NCBI RefSeq assembly: GCF_001672975.1
Contig: NZ_LZKU01000238.1
Location: 1 to 64,000, forward strand
DNA from: Mycobacterium sp. 1465703.0
GTDB taxonomy: Bacteria > Actinomycetota > Actinomycetes > Mycobacteriales > Mycobacteriaceae
Length of the DNA stretch: 64,000 nucleotides
Direction of reading: 5' to 3'
Within the stretch, counting starts at the first letter, position 1; each line of letters starts with the position of its first letter. Shown here piece by piece: positions 9,877 to 17,315 of this stretch. The notes beneath the pieces were generated by a model. That model was given only the letters and a program-made list of their open reading frames with translations. It was not told the origin of the DNA and did not search any database. The position numbers and the translations under genes are program-made.

Positions 9877-10743
9877 CTATTTCGCCAGCGTGAACTGGTT
9901 GACGTCGATGTATCCGACGCGGAATGCGTTGGCGCAGCCGGTCAGATACCGCATGTAGCGCTGGTAGACCTCTTCGGACTGGATTTCGACGGCCTCGCTG
10001 TGGTGCGCCTGTAACGCGTCGGCCCAGTGATCGAGCGTACGGGCGTAGTGCAGCTGCAGCGACTGCCTGCGTTTGAGATTGAAGCCCATCTTCGACGCGT
10101 GAAACTCCACCACCTCGATCGCCGGCAACTGCCCGCCCGGGAAGATCTCGGTGGCGATGAATTCGTTGAAGCTGGTCTGCTCCTGGGTCATCGGCAGTTC
10201 GCGCTCGAGGATCTGATCGGGAGTCAGCATGGTGATGGTGTGCAGCAGCATCACCCCGTCCTCGGGCAGGGTGCGGTAGGCCATCGCGAAGAAATCGTCG
10301 TAGCGGTCATACCCGAAGTGCTCGAACGCGCCGATGGACACGATCCGGTCGGCGGGTTCGTCGAATTCTTCCCAGCCGTGCAGCAGCACCCGCCTACTGC
10401 GTTCGGTGTCCATCGCGTCGAACATCTTCTGCACGTGAGCGGCCTGGTGCTCGGACAGGGTCAGACCGACGACGTTCACGTCGTAGTTCTCGATCGCGCG
10501 GCGCATGGTGCCTCCCCAGCCGCACCCGATGTCCAGCAGCGTCATCCCCGGCCGCAGACCCAGTTTGCCCAGCGACAGGTCCATCTTGCGCCGCTGCGCC
10601 TCTTCCAGCGGTATGTCCCGGTTGCGATCCCAGTACGCGCAGCTGTACGTCATGGTGGGGTCGAGGAATAACCGGAAAAAGTCGTCGGACAGGTCGTAAT
10701 GGGCCTGCACCTCTTCGAAGTGCGGCGTCAAGTGCTCTGCCAC
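9877..10743 (-). CDS. cyclopropane mycolic acid synthase family methyltransferase, CmaA1/PcaA-like paralog
   Basis: A SAM-dependent methyltransferase of 288 residues of the kind that modifies double bonds of mycolic acid precursors. Family features are VQAHYDLSDDFFRLFLDP at the N-terminus, the SAM motif [15 protein letters not shown] near residue 70, IVSIGAFEHFG, TEIFPGGQLP and the C-terminal signature GYIDVNQFTLAK. The first half looks closest to PcaA and CmaA1. The segment WDRNRDIPLEEAQRRKMDLSL differs from the usual ERDDMTLEEAQ-type sequence, so this is a divergent paralog with an unassigned product (cyclopropane versus another modification). It sits just upstream of recC, 82 bp away. M. 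tuberculosis has no mycolate methyltransferase at this site as I recall. The 281 bp upstream is shared with the divergent nitroreductase. Confidence 0.9.
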   Translation of the reverse strand: MAEHLTPHFEEVQAHYDLSDDFFRLFLDPTMTYSCAYWDRNRDIPLEEAQRRKMDLSLGKLGLRPGMTLLDIGCGWGGTMRRAIENYDVNVVGLTLSEHQAAHVQKMFDAMDTERSRRVLLHGWEEFDEPADRIVSIGAFEHFGYDRYDDFFAMAYRTLPEDGVMLLHTITMLTPDQILERELPMTQEQTSFNEFIATEIFPGGQLPAIEVVEFHASKMGFNLKRRQSLQLHYARTLDHWADALQAHHSEAVEIQSEEVYQRYMRYLTGCANAFRVGYIDVNQFTLAK

Positions 10744-11024
10744 GGGCGGCTACCCGCCTTTCTGACTTGGGGCCATTCAGTTGTTGACGAGTCGGCCGCT
10801 CGGTTGGTTCACCACGTCTTCCTTCCCGGAAATGTGGCCCCAAACCCGACCACTGATCCGTAGGACATCGTGATGATCTGTGGCCCAAGGTGTTTGGATG
10901 CGTTGGCGCCCGTCTATCCACGGTTGTCGGCACTAGACCACGGGCGAATGCGCTATTACCCACCTGGGAATCCAACCGATGCTACGCCGGTTTAGTCGGG
11001 AAAACAGTTGCTGGAGGGAAGCAG

Positions 11025-11540
11025 ATGGAAGCTTGGGACGCGATCTGCGCGCGGCGCAACGTGCGGGAGTACCAGCCGAAGCCGATACCGGCGGAGGACC
11101 TGGATCGTATCGCCGAAGCCGGCTGGCGGGCGCCGTCGGCGAAAAACCGCCAACCGTGGGACTTCGTTATCGTCACCGACCGTGACCAGTTGCAAGAGCT
11201 GTCCACTGTCTGGCGAGGTGCGGGCCATATCGCGTCGGCCACGGCCGCGATTGCCATCGTGGTCCCGGTGCCGCCCGATGAACGCCGAGTAGTGACCGAC
11301 AATTACGACGTCGGCCAGGCCACCATGGCGATGATGATCGCCGCCACCGACCTGGGGATAGGGACCGGCCATTCGTCGGTCGGGGACCAGGAGAAGGCAC
11401 GCGCCATCCTCGGTGTGCCCGATGATCACCTGGTGGCGTTTCTGCTCGGCGTCGGCTATCCCGCCGATCGCCCGCTGACCCCGATCCGCAAACCGAATCG
11501 GCGGCCGTTCTCCGAGGTCGTGCACCACGGCGGTTGGTGA
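11025..11540 (+). CDS. nitroreductase-family FMN oxidoreductase
   Basis: A small flavoprotein of 171 residues. The N-terminus has the nitroreductase FMN-phosphate motif AICARRNVREYQPKPIP, then WRAPSAKNRQPWDFVIV with the conserved serine and asparagine. Further on are GQATMAMMIAATDLGIGTG and a C-terminal LGVGYPADRPLTPIRKP segment. The ATG at 11025 is preceded by GGAGGGAAGCAG, a good ribosome binding site; upstream in-frame codons have no family similarity. Substrate is unknown; related enzymes reduce nitroaromatics, quinones or F420-linked compounds. It is divergent from the cyclopropane-synthase paralog and 45 bp upstream of a methyltransferase gene in the same direction. Confidence 0.85.
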   Translation: MEAWDAICARRNVREYQPKPIPAEDLDRIAEAGWRAPSAKNRQPWDFVIVTDRDQLQELSTVWRGAGHIASATAAIAIVVPVPPDERRVVTDNYDVGQATMAMMIAATDLGIGTGHSSVGDQEKARAILGVPDDHLVAFLLGVGYPADRPLTPIRKPNRRPFSEVVHHGGW

Positions 11541-11585
11541 TCGCCACGGTGAAAAGCCTTCGGCGCGTTGTCGAGTCGTAGGCTG

Positions 11586-12341
11586 ATGGGCGTGCATGAC
11601 CACCAGGGCGATTACGGGGTTGACGGTTCTTTTCACACCATCTCGGCACGCGCACAGGCGATAGGTGTCGGCGCCCAAGCCGCCGGCCTGGCTGTGTTTG
11701 CCGGGATCAGCTGGGCGCGCGGCAAGCGGCTTCGGGCGGCGATGGCCACGGTGTCTTTCGCCGGGGTGGTGGGCGCCGTGGTCCTGTACATGCACGCCAC
11801 CCGCAGCGGGAAATTCGTGGTCTGGGACCGAGTCCTGCGCGATCTGCGACTGGCGGGCGACGAAACGGTGCTCGACCTCGGATGTGGACGCGGTGCGGTG
11901 TTGCTGGCGGCGGCCAAGCGGTTGCCGCGGGGCCGCGCAATCGGTGTTGATCTGTGGCAGGCCGACCAGACCGACAACTCCGAACAGGCGACGCTGGCCA
12001 ACGCCGTGGCCGAAGGCGTCGCCGATCGCGTCGACTTACACACCGCCGACATGACCGCGCTCCCGTTCGCCGACGAGAGCGTCGACGTGATCGTGAGCAA
12101 CCTGGCCATCCACAACATCCCGGGCCACGCCGGCCGTCGTGAGGCGCTCGACGAAGCCGTGCGCGTGTTGCGGCCTGGTGGGCGACTCGCCATCGCCGAT
12201 CTGTGGGAGACGCGTCAACACGCCGCCCGGCTGCGCGAACTCGGTTGGCTCGACGTGCGGCGGCGCAACCTGGGCTGGCACATGTGGTACGGCGGCCCCT
12301 GGTTCTCCACCCGCCTGGTCACCGCGACCAAGCCGGGATGA
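11586..12341 (+). CDS. class I SAM-dependent methyltransferase with N-terminal membrane segments
   Basis: About 251 residues. Two hydrophobic stretches come first (AIGVGAQAAGLAVFAGISWA, then a segment around FAGVVGAVVLYMHA), followed by a soluble class I methyltransferase fold. Motif I is TVLDLGCGRGAVLLAAAKRL, motif II has AIGVDLW, and VIVSNLAIHNIPG and EAVRVLRPGGRLAIADLW follow. These match the methyltransferase_11/UbiE-like group, so it is probably membrane-anchored with the enzyme domain in the cytoplasm. The substrate is unknown. The ATG at 11586 (MGVHD) was preferred; an ATG at 11568 would add six residues. It follows the nitroreductase on the same strand. Confidence 0.78.
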   Translation: MGVHDHQGDYGVDGSFHTISARAQAIGVGAQAAGLAVFAGISWARGKRLRAAMATVSFAGVVGAVVLYMHATRSGKFVVWDRVLRDLRLAGDETVLDLGCGRGAVLLAAAKRLPRGRAIGVDLWQADQTDNSEQATLANAVAEGVADRVDLHTADMTALPFADESVDVIVSNLAIHNIPGHAGRREALDEAVRVLRPGGRLAIADLWETRQHAARLRELGWLDVRRRNLGWHMWYGGPWFSTRLVTATKPG

Positions 12342-12410
12342 CGCCCGGGTGGCTGAGTACGCCGTAGAAGCCGAATGCGATCGGCAGGGCCACCGTGCAT
12401 GCTGAACCGC

Positions 12411-12866
12411 ATGACGAGAAACGAACTCACCGAACAGATCGTCGTCGCGCGGCTGGCCAAAGGGCTGACCTGGCAGGAACTCGCCGACGCCATAGACCGG
12501 CCGGTGGTGTGGACCACAGCGGCGCTGCTGGGTCAGCATCCGATTCCGGTCGAGCAGGCCAAGGTGCTGGCCGCGAAGCTCGGCCTCGACGAATCCGCGG
12601 TGGCGCTGCTCGCCGCCGTCCCGATGCGTGGCGGGCTGCCCACCGCCGTGCCGACGGACCCGACCATCTACCGCTTCTACGAAGCCCTGCAGGTCTACGG
12701 TGGCGCCCTGAAGGAAATCATCGCCGAACAGTTCGGCGACGGCATCATGAGTGCCATCAACTTCAGCATCGACCTGCAGAAGAAGTCGCACTCGTCCGGT
12801 GATCGGATAGTGGTGACCTTCGACGGGAAATTCCTTCCCTATCAATGGGTTGCGGCGGATAACTGA
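12411..12866 (+). CDS. cynS: cyanate hydratase (cyanase)
   Basis: Cyanase converts cyanate and bicarbonate to ammonia and carbon dioxide, detoxifying cyanate and yielding nitrogen. The 151-residue protein has the N-terminal helical DNA-binding-like domain (LTWQELADAIDRPVVWTTAA) and the catalytic C-terminal domain. The catalytic triad known from E. coli (Arg, Glu, Ser) is present in IYRFYEALQVYG and GIMSAINFSIDL, and GKFLPYQW closes the protein. An ATG at 12399 would add MLNR. No cyanate transporter or carbonic anhydrase gene is adjacent, unlike enteric cyn operons. The position between recC and echA3 suggests an accessory insertion. Confidence 0.93.
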   Translation: MTRNELTEQIVVARLAKGLTWQELADAIDRPVVWTTAALLGQHPIPVEQAKVLAAKLGLDESAVALLAAVPMRGGLPTAVPTDPTIYRFYEALQVYGGALKEIIAEQFGDGIMSAINFSIDLQKKSHSSGDRIVVTFDGKFLPYQWVAADN

Positions 12867-12937
12867 CCGGTGGTCACTGAAGGACGACGTGACTGCGCGT
12901 CGTGCGCATGTCAGACTGGCGTTTGAGGAGGCGAAGG

Positions 12938-12972
12938 GAACGCGGTGGCCGCCAACGGCGGCCACCGCGTTC
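12938..12972. terminator. perfect hairpin between cynS and a convergent remnant
   Basis: A 16-bp perfect stem GAACGCGGTGGCCGCC with an AAC loop, directly followed by GCCGTTCAG and no U-tract. It lies between the cynS stop and the convergent pseudogene end, so it may terminate both strands. Mycobacterial terminators often lack a U-tract. Confidence 0.6.
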
Positions 12973-12977
12973 GCCGT

Positions 12978-13366
12978 TCAGTTCATCAAGACTTGCGGAG
13001 AAAGTTCTTTCAGCATCGCGTTGGCCCAGCGCATCTGTCGCAGCGTCTCGGGGTGACAGCGCGACGTCACGCTCAGCAGTTCGGAATCCTTGGCGGCCTG
13101 GGCGGCCTGGGCCAGCAGCTCCCAATTCAGCGACACCCCGGCCGCCAGCCGGTGAATCCGCCGCAGGTCGGCGAGCAGCGCCAGGGCGGGCTCGGGCCGA
13201 CGCGCAGCGGGCCACTCATCCGCGACTGCACGAAACCGGTGATCGCGCCGGTGTGTGGGTCGGCGGACAGGCGCAAACCGTAGTGACGGCCGTGCCGCGG
13301 TGCGGCCCACAATTTCGCATCCGCATACAGCCGCTCGGTGCCGTCGGGATGCTCTGCGTCACAAGG
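12978..13366 (-). pseudogene. frameshifted C-terminal gene remnant
   Basis: Two minus-strand frames together read as one protein. From about 13366 the first frame gives EHPDGTERLYADAK, LWAAPRHGRHYGLRLSADP and TGAITGFVQSRM. It then falls out of phase near 13190-13197. The next frame continues ALALLADLRRIHRLAAG, SLNWELLAQAAQAAKDSEL and CHPETLRQMRWANAMLKELS to a stop at 12978. Adding one G to the GGCCCGAGCCC tract restores a single frame, so a one-base deletion (or a sequencing error) is the simplest cause. A TAA at 13367-13369 closes the frame upstream and no good start is visible, so the 5' part is missing too. I do not recognise the family of this C-terminal part. Confidence 0.65.
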
Positions 13367-13398
13367 TTATTGGATGCCGCTGCGCAACTTGGCATAGC

Positions 13399-13497
13399 TC
13401 AAGCCGGTGTAGTCGCACGGACTCGCTCCGGCCATCGGGTGCCGGGTCCGTACGGGGTCCGCGTGCCCCAGTGGTCCGCGATGCGATCGACGGCCAT
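13399..13497 (-). pseudogene. N-terminal fragment resembling a molybdopterin oxidoreductase
   Basis: A short minus frame begins MAVDRIADHWGTRTPYGP, continues GTRWPERVRATTPA and stops. From memory this resembles the N-terminus of mycobacterial FdhF-type molybdopterin oxidoreductases, which open with DRIA-x-WG-RTP-type sequence before the cofactor domain. Only about 32 residues remain. It lies just upstream, on the same strand, of the frameshifted C-terminal remnant, so both may be the ends of one gene that lost its middle. This is an inference from a short match. Confidence 0.4.
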
Positions 13498-13548
13498 TCC
13501 GGTGAATTCCCCGGCAGTGGCCCGCGAAACCGTCGGGCGCCGCGCGGC

Positions 13549-14244
13549 TCACACCCCGAATTCGGCTTCGATCCCGTCGATGCCGGCACGGATGGCCGCC
13601 AGGGCGTCGACGCGGGTGCGCAGTTTGGTGGCGGCGTGCGCGCGCTGGTTCAGGCCGGCGAATTCACGGGCGGCTTCTTCGGCCCGGTCGAGCACCACCT
13701 CGGGCAACACGATCTCGTCGATAAAGCCTGCGGCGAGGGCGGTTTCACCGAAGAACGTCTTGGCCAGCCCGCTGGCTTGCTGGTACGCCGAGGGTGTCAG
13801 CCGCAGTTTCATGATCTCCAGCGCGGCATACGGGATGACCATGCCGATGGCGACCTCGTTGGCCTGAATGTTGTAGGCGTGCGCGGCCACCCGGTGATCG
13901 CCCGACGACAACAGGAACGCCCCCATCGCGATGGCATGGCCGGTGCATGCCATCACCACCGGCTTGGGATACGACAGCAGGCGATACGCCAGCTCGAACC
14001 CGCCCCGCAGCATGTCGATCGCGGGCTGCACCTCACCGGAGGTGAGGATCTTGAGATCGAAGCCGCCGCTGAACACCCGCTCGTTCCCGGTGATCACCAG
14101 CGCCCCGACCTTGTCGTGGTCGGCCTGGTCGATCGCGTCGTTGAGGGCCTGCTGCATGGTGGGGCCCAGCGCATTGACCTTGCCGTCGTCCATCTTGATG
14201 ACGGCGATGGAGTCCTTGGTGCTGTAGTGGACCGGGGCGCTCAT
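13549..14244 (-). CDS. echA3: enoyl-CoA hydratase/isomerase EchA3
   Basis: A crotonase-fold protein of 231 residues, the length of M. tuberculosis EchA3, which it matches closely from memory. It opens MSAPVHYSTKDSIAVIKMDD, then VFSGGFDLKILTSGEV with the oxyanion-hole glycine region and ACTGHAIAMGAFLLSSGDH. Family members hydrate or isomerise enoyl-CoA in beta-oxidation, but the usual pair of catalytic glutamates is not obvious here, so the exact reaction is uncertain. The ATG at 14244 has AAGGAG seven bases upstream; a longer in-frame start at 14325 would overlap the upstream gene. It lies 16 bp downstream of the membrane-protein gene and is probably co-transcribed with it. Confidence 0.92.
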   Translation of the reverse strand: MSAPVHYSTKDSIAVIKMDDGKVNALGPTMQQALNDAIDQADHDKVGALVITGNERVFSGGFDLKILTSGEVQPAIDMLRGGFELAYRLLSYPKPVVMACTGHAIAMGAFLLSSGDHRVAAHAYNIQANEVAIGMVIPYAALEIMKLRLTPSAYQQASGLAKTFFGETALAAGFIDEIVLPEVVLDRAEEAAREFAGLNQRAHAATKLRTRVDALAAIRAGIDGIEAEFGV

Positions 14245-14260
14245 CGGTTGCTCCTTGCCG

Positions 14261-15094
14261 TCACGCGGGCTGGCTGTGGTGTCTGCCCAGGTCGTCTTCG
14301 GCGTTACTCCAGCGCAGGCTGACATCGGTGGGTTCGTCGAGTTGGCGGGTGCGCCATCTGTCTTGGGTTTCGCGGACCGCGGAGTTGATCCTTTCGATCT
14401 CGCTGCGGAATACCTCGGGACGAGTCTCCTTGCTGGCGTAGTGGAAATAGGTCAGCAGGCCGCGCAGCAGCTCCAGCTTCTCCTTTTCCCGCTTCGCCAG
14501 GTCATGGGTGGTCATCAACTCGATGCGCTGGACGGGCGGCAGGGCATTCCAGTCCAGCACCACGTCGGTCTGCAGCGGTGAACGCTCCCGCTGCCAGAAC
14601 CGCCGGCGGTGCGGCCGGTCGGGCCGGTCGTAATAGGTCACGGTGCCGGTGAAGCGGGACTCGATGCCGCTGCCGATCTCGGCGCGGTCGAGCGCGGAAT
14701 CCCACACCATGCGCCATTCCTGGCCGGGGGCCAGCATCGGCAGCCGGCGGGGCAGCTGCAGTTCGACGACGTCGGCGTAACCGTCGGTGGCGTTCTCGTA
14801 TTCGGCCACCGTGGGTGGATTGAGAAAGGAGAACCCGATGTCGTACGCCGCGGTCTGGCCGAAATTGCGAACCACGAGTTCGATCACGTGCCAGTCGGCG
14901 GAATGCGGCTCCATGAACACCGCGACGTGCGGGCGGGTCTGCTCGGCCGCCACCCGGCGATTGCGGCTGATCTGGCTGTTGGTGAAGACCAGCGTGACGA
15001 TGGCCAGGACGATTGCCGCCCACGCTGCCCACGCAATCCAGGTACCGGACCCGACGTGCGTGACACCATGCCAGCTGTCCTGGATCCAACCCAT
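14261..15094 (-). CDS. conserved membrane-anchored hypothetical protein (Rv0633c-like)
   Basis: About 277 residues. A single N-terminal hydrophobic segment (WIAWAAWAAIVLAIVTLVF) follows MGWIQDSWHG. After it comes a soluble region with RVAAEQTRPHVAVFMEPH, VVRNFGQTAAYDIGFSF and FTGTVTYYDRPDRPHRR, a pattern like an immunoglobulin-type beta domain. A charged helical tail (LAKREKEKLELLRGLL) closes it. Length and position upstream of echA3 match Rv0633c of M. tuberculosis as I recall it. The function is unknown. An ATG three codons further upstream (15103) is possible. One membrane anchor with the bulk outside or inside the membrane is likely; topology cannot be settled. Confidence 0.75.
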   Translation of the reverse strand: MGWIQDSWHGVTHVGSGTWIAWAAWAAIVLAIVTLVFTNSQISRNRRVAAEQTRPHVAVFMEPHSADWHVIELVVRNFGQTAAYDIGFSFLNPPTVAEYENATDGYADVVELQLPRRLPMLAPGQEWRMVWDSALDRAEIGSGIESRFTGTVTYYDRPDRPHRRRFWQRERSPLQTDVVLDWNALPPVQRIELMTTHDLAKREKEKLELLRGLLTYFHYASKETRPEVFRSEIERINSAVRETQDRWRTRQLDEPTDVSLRWSNAEDDLGRHHSQPA

Positions 15095-15166
15095 GGAATC
15101 CACCCTCCGCTTATATCACAAGGGGCGGTCGCCGGATGGTTGTGACCGAGCCATCCCTGGGGGACC

Positions 15167-15880
15167 TCAGCCGCCCATCAACATCCGCCATTGGTCAAGA
15201 TCCCTGGCCCGATACACGTAGTTGGACCGCTTGACGTCCGACAGCGAGGCACTGGACTCCGCCGAATACCAATGCCCCGGGAAAACCGTCGGGTCACCGG
15301 GCAACGTCGCGAGCCGCTGCAGGCTGCGGTACATCTCGTCGGAGTCGCCGCCGGGGAAGTCGGTGCGCCCACAGCCCTCCAAGAACAACGTGTCACCGGC
15401 GACCAGACGGCCGTCGAGCAGGAAGCACTGACTGCCCGGCGTGTGGCCGGGAGTGTGCAACAACTCGATCTCGATGTCGCCGATGCTGACCTTGTCATGG
15501 TTCTCGTGGGCGGTCAGGTCCGCCATGCTTATCCCGGTGACTCGCGAAACCCACAGCGCCTCATGGGTATTGACGTGCACCGGCACCGGCGCGCGCTCCA
15601 GCAGTTCGGCCAGGCCCGCCAGCGCGAACCCCATCATCGATCCGCCCACATGGTCGGGGTGATGGTGGGTCACCAGCACCCCGGACAGGTGCATGCCGTC
15701 GGCCTCGAGTGCATCGAGCAGATCGCCGGCGGCGTAGGCCGGGTCGACGACCACACAGTCCCCGGTTTGCCGGTCGCCGATCAGGTAGGCGAAGTTGCGC
15801 ATCTGGGTCGCAATCATGTCGCCGGCGGCGAAGTCGCGACCGGAGAGCAATTGACGAAAGTACAGCCGGTCCTCTGGCAC
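15167..15880 (-). CDS. metallo-beta-lactamase-fold hydrolase (glyoxalase II-like, Rv0634c-like)
   Basis: A 237-residue binuclear metal hydrolase. The metal motif HxHxDH is seen as VTHHHPDHVGG, with further ligands in LLHTPGHTPGSQCFL, VAGDTLFLEGCGRTDFPGGD and VFPGHWYS. This set fits glyoxalase II or persulfide dioxygenase-type enzymes, which cleave thioesters such as S-lactoylglutathione or act on thiol conjugates. Mycobacteria use mycothiol, so the substrate is probably a mycothiol derivative or another thioester (inference). The start is GTG at 15880. The length equals M. tuberculosis Rv0634c as recalled. Confidence 0.88.
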   Translation of the reverse strand: MPEDRLYFRQLLSGRDFAAGDMIATQMRNFAYLIGDRQTGDCVVVDPAYAAGDLLDALEADGMHLSGVLVTHHHPDHVGGSMMGFALAGLAELLERAPVPVHVNTHEALWVSRVTGISMADLTAHENHDKVSIGDIEIELLHTPGHTPGSQCFLLDGRLVAGDTLFLEGCGRTDFPGGDSDEMYRSLQRLATLPGDPTVFPGHWYSAESSASLSDVKRSNYVYRARDLDQWRMLMGG

Positions 15881-16014
15881 GTGACCAGACTAGGGCCTGC
15901 GCGAAGACCTGCAGCGAGTAGACCGCCGCCAGTTCGGATTCGGCCCGACACACGGTGCCCGACACCGCCGTTTCACACCCGATTGGGCCGGTATGCAGCG
16001 GGTATGGTTGGCGC

Positions 16015-16221
16015 ATGAGGAAGAAGGTCGAAATCGAGGTCGACGTGGATCTGGCCGATGAGGCGATCCGGCGCTTCCATCTCGCCGACGTGCGCGAGGC
16101 GGTCAACCTCGCGTTGCGAACCCTGCTCAGCAACGGCGATTCCCTCGACCAGGAGGACGAGTACGACGAATTCAGCGACCTCAGCGCCTGGGAGCCCCGG
16201 CGTAGCGCCGGCGGCGGGTGA
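16015..16221 (+). CDS. small VapB-like antitoxin homolog (Rv0634A-like)
   Basis: A 68-residue protein beginning MRKKVEIEVDVDLADEAIRR, then FHLADVREAVNLALRTLL, which is the ribbon-helix-helix pattern of VapB-type antitoxins. The acidic tail DQEDEYDEFSDLSAWEP resembles the toxin-wrapping region. No toxin gene follows: tRNA-Thr begins 152 bp downstream. It may be an orphan antitoxin or a regulator. The ATG at 16015 was chosen because the motif starts there; an upstream ATG at 15955 would add 20 residues without family character. Confidence 0.7.
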   Translation: MRKKVEIEVDVDLADEAIRRFHLADVREAVNLALRTLLSNGDSLDQEDEYDEFSDLSAWEPRRSAGGG

Positions 16222-16304
16222 TGTTTGCCCCGACCTCATCAATTGCCGGTTGAGCCCGCGATTTCGAACCACCCGCAGCGGACGGCACTGCGGCTACCCG
16301 TGGT

Positions 16305-16334
16305 TTGGTTCCGCTGCGCGCCAGGCTGTACCCT
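16305..16334 (+). promoter_or_regulatory. candidate sigma-A promoter for tRNA-Thr/tRNA-Met/rpmG
   Basis: TTGGTT at 16305-16310 and TACCCT at 16329-16334 are separated by 18 bp, about 40 bp upstream of the tRNA-Thr gene. Both hexamers match mycobacterial housekeeping promoters only moderately. Confidence 0.45.
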
Positions 16335-16373
16335 CTTTTAGGCCCGCGCGGAGGAGATCGCTGCGGGTGAACG

Positions 16374-16446
16374 GCCCCCTTAGCTCAGTCGGTAGAGCGT
16401 TTCCATGGTAAGGAAAAGGTCAACGGTTCGATTCCGTTAGGGGGCT
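16374..16446 (+). tRNA. thrT: tRNA-Thr (GGT)
   Basis: 73 nt. The acceptor stem GCCCCCT pairs with AGGGGGC. The anticodon arm TTTCC-ATGGTAA-GGAAA gives anticodon GGT, and the T-arm carries GGTTCGATTCC. CCA is not encoded. It lies 52 bp upstream of tRNA-Met. Confidence 0.95.
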
Positions 16447-16498
16447 CGGCGGACGCCGAGCAGGCGTGGCGGCCCCGACCCCAAAAGGGGTGGCCAGA

Positions 16499-16572
<74 letters not shown>

Positions 16573-16618
16573 CAACACAACAGCACAGTTTTTTTGAAGG
16601 AATTGAGAGAGAACCGTC

Positions 16619-16786
16619 ATGGCTTCCAGTACCGACGTGCGGCCGAAGATCACCTTGGCATGCGAGGTGTGCAAACACCGCAACTACATCACCAAGAAAA
16701 ACCGCCGGAACGACCCGGACCGACTGGAGCTGAAGAAGTTCTGCCCGAACTGCGGTAAGCACCAGGCGCATCGCGAGACACGCTAG
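16619..16786 (+). CDS. rpmG2: 50S ribosomal protein L33 (zinc-binding form)
   Basis: A 55-residue large-subunit protein. It begins [20 protein letters not shown] and contains [20 protein letters not shown] and [15 protein letters not shown]. The two CxxC pairs (CEVC and CPNC) form the zinc ribbon of the C+ type of L33. It sits between the tRNA pair and hadA, as in M. tuberculosis, and is short enough to be missed by length-filtered gene callers. A C- paralog (rpmG1) is expected elsewhere and would substitute under zinc limitation. Confidence 0.95.
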
Positions 16787-16835
16787 CGGCCACCCGCAAG
16801 CGTTTCTTTCGATTGACTAGGTAAGTTTTAGAGCC

Positions 16836-17315
16836 GTGCCGTTAACCACAAACATCGTCGGGATGCACTATCGCTATCCCGATCATTACGAGGTGGAGCG
16901 GGAGAAGATTCGCGAATACGCGACGGCGGTGCAAAACGACGACGCCGCGTTCTTCGAGGAGAAGGCGGCGGCCGAACTTGGCTACCAGGGGCTGCTCGCC
17001 CCATTGACGTTCGTCAGCGTGTTCGGCTACCAGGCGCAGACGGCGTTCTTCAAGCACGCCAACATCGCCGTCCACGACGCACAGATCGTTCAGGTCGACC
17101 AGGTGCTGAAGTTTTTTGCGCCGCTGGTGGCCGGGGACAGGTTGTACTGCGACGTCTATGTGGACTCGGTGCGTGTGTCGCACGGCACCCAGATCATCGT
17201 GACCAAAAACGTCATCACCAACGAAGCCGGTGACGTCGTGCAGGAGACCTACACGACCCTGGCGGGCCGTGCCGGTGAGGATGGAGAAGAGGGATTTACT
17301 GATGCCACTGCGTGA
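16836..17315 (+). CDS. hadA: (3R)-hydroxyacyl-ACP dehydratase subunit HadA
   Basis: HadA is the structural, substrate-binding partner of HadB in the FAS-II dehydratase that extends mycolic acid chains. The 159 residues form a single hot-dog fold: MPLTTNIVGMHYRYPDHYEV, FEEKAAAELGYQGLLAPLTF and VDQVLKFFAPLVAGD. It lacks the hydratase-2 catalytic Asp-His motif that HadB carries, as expected. The start is GTG. The 3' end overlaps hadB by 14 bp, so the pair is translationally coupled. HadAB is reported to be a target of thiacetazone and isoxyl. Confidence 0.94.
   Translation: MPLTTNIVGMHYRYPDHYEVEREKIREYATAVQNDDAAFFEEKAAAELGYQGLLAPLTFVSVFGYQAQTAFFKHANIAVHDAQIVQVDQVLKFFAPLVAGDRLYCDVYVDSVRVSHGTQIIVTKNVITNEAGDVVQETYTTLAGRAGEDGEEGFTDATA

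Noticed and set aside
11568-11585. Longer start of the methyltransferase gene
   Set aside because: It adds only six residues and lies in a region without family similarity, so the internal ATG at 11586 was preferred.
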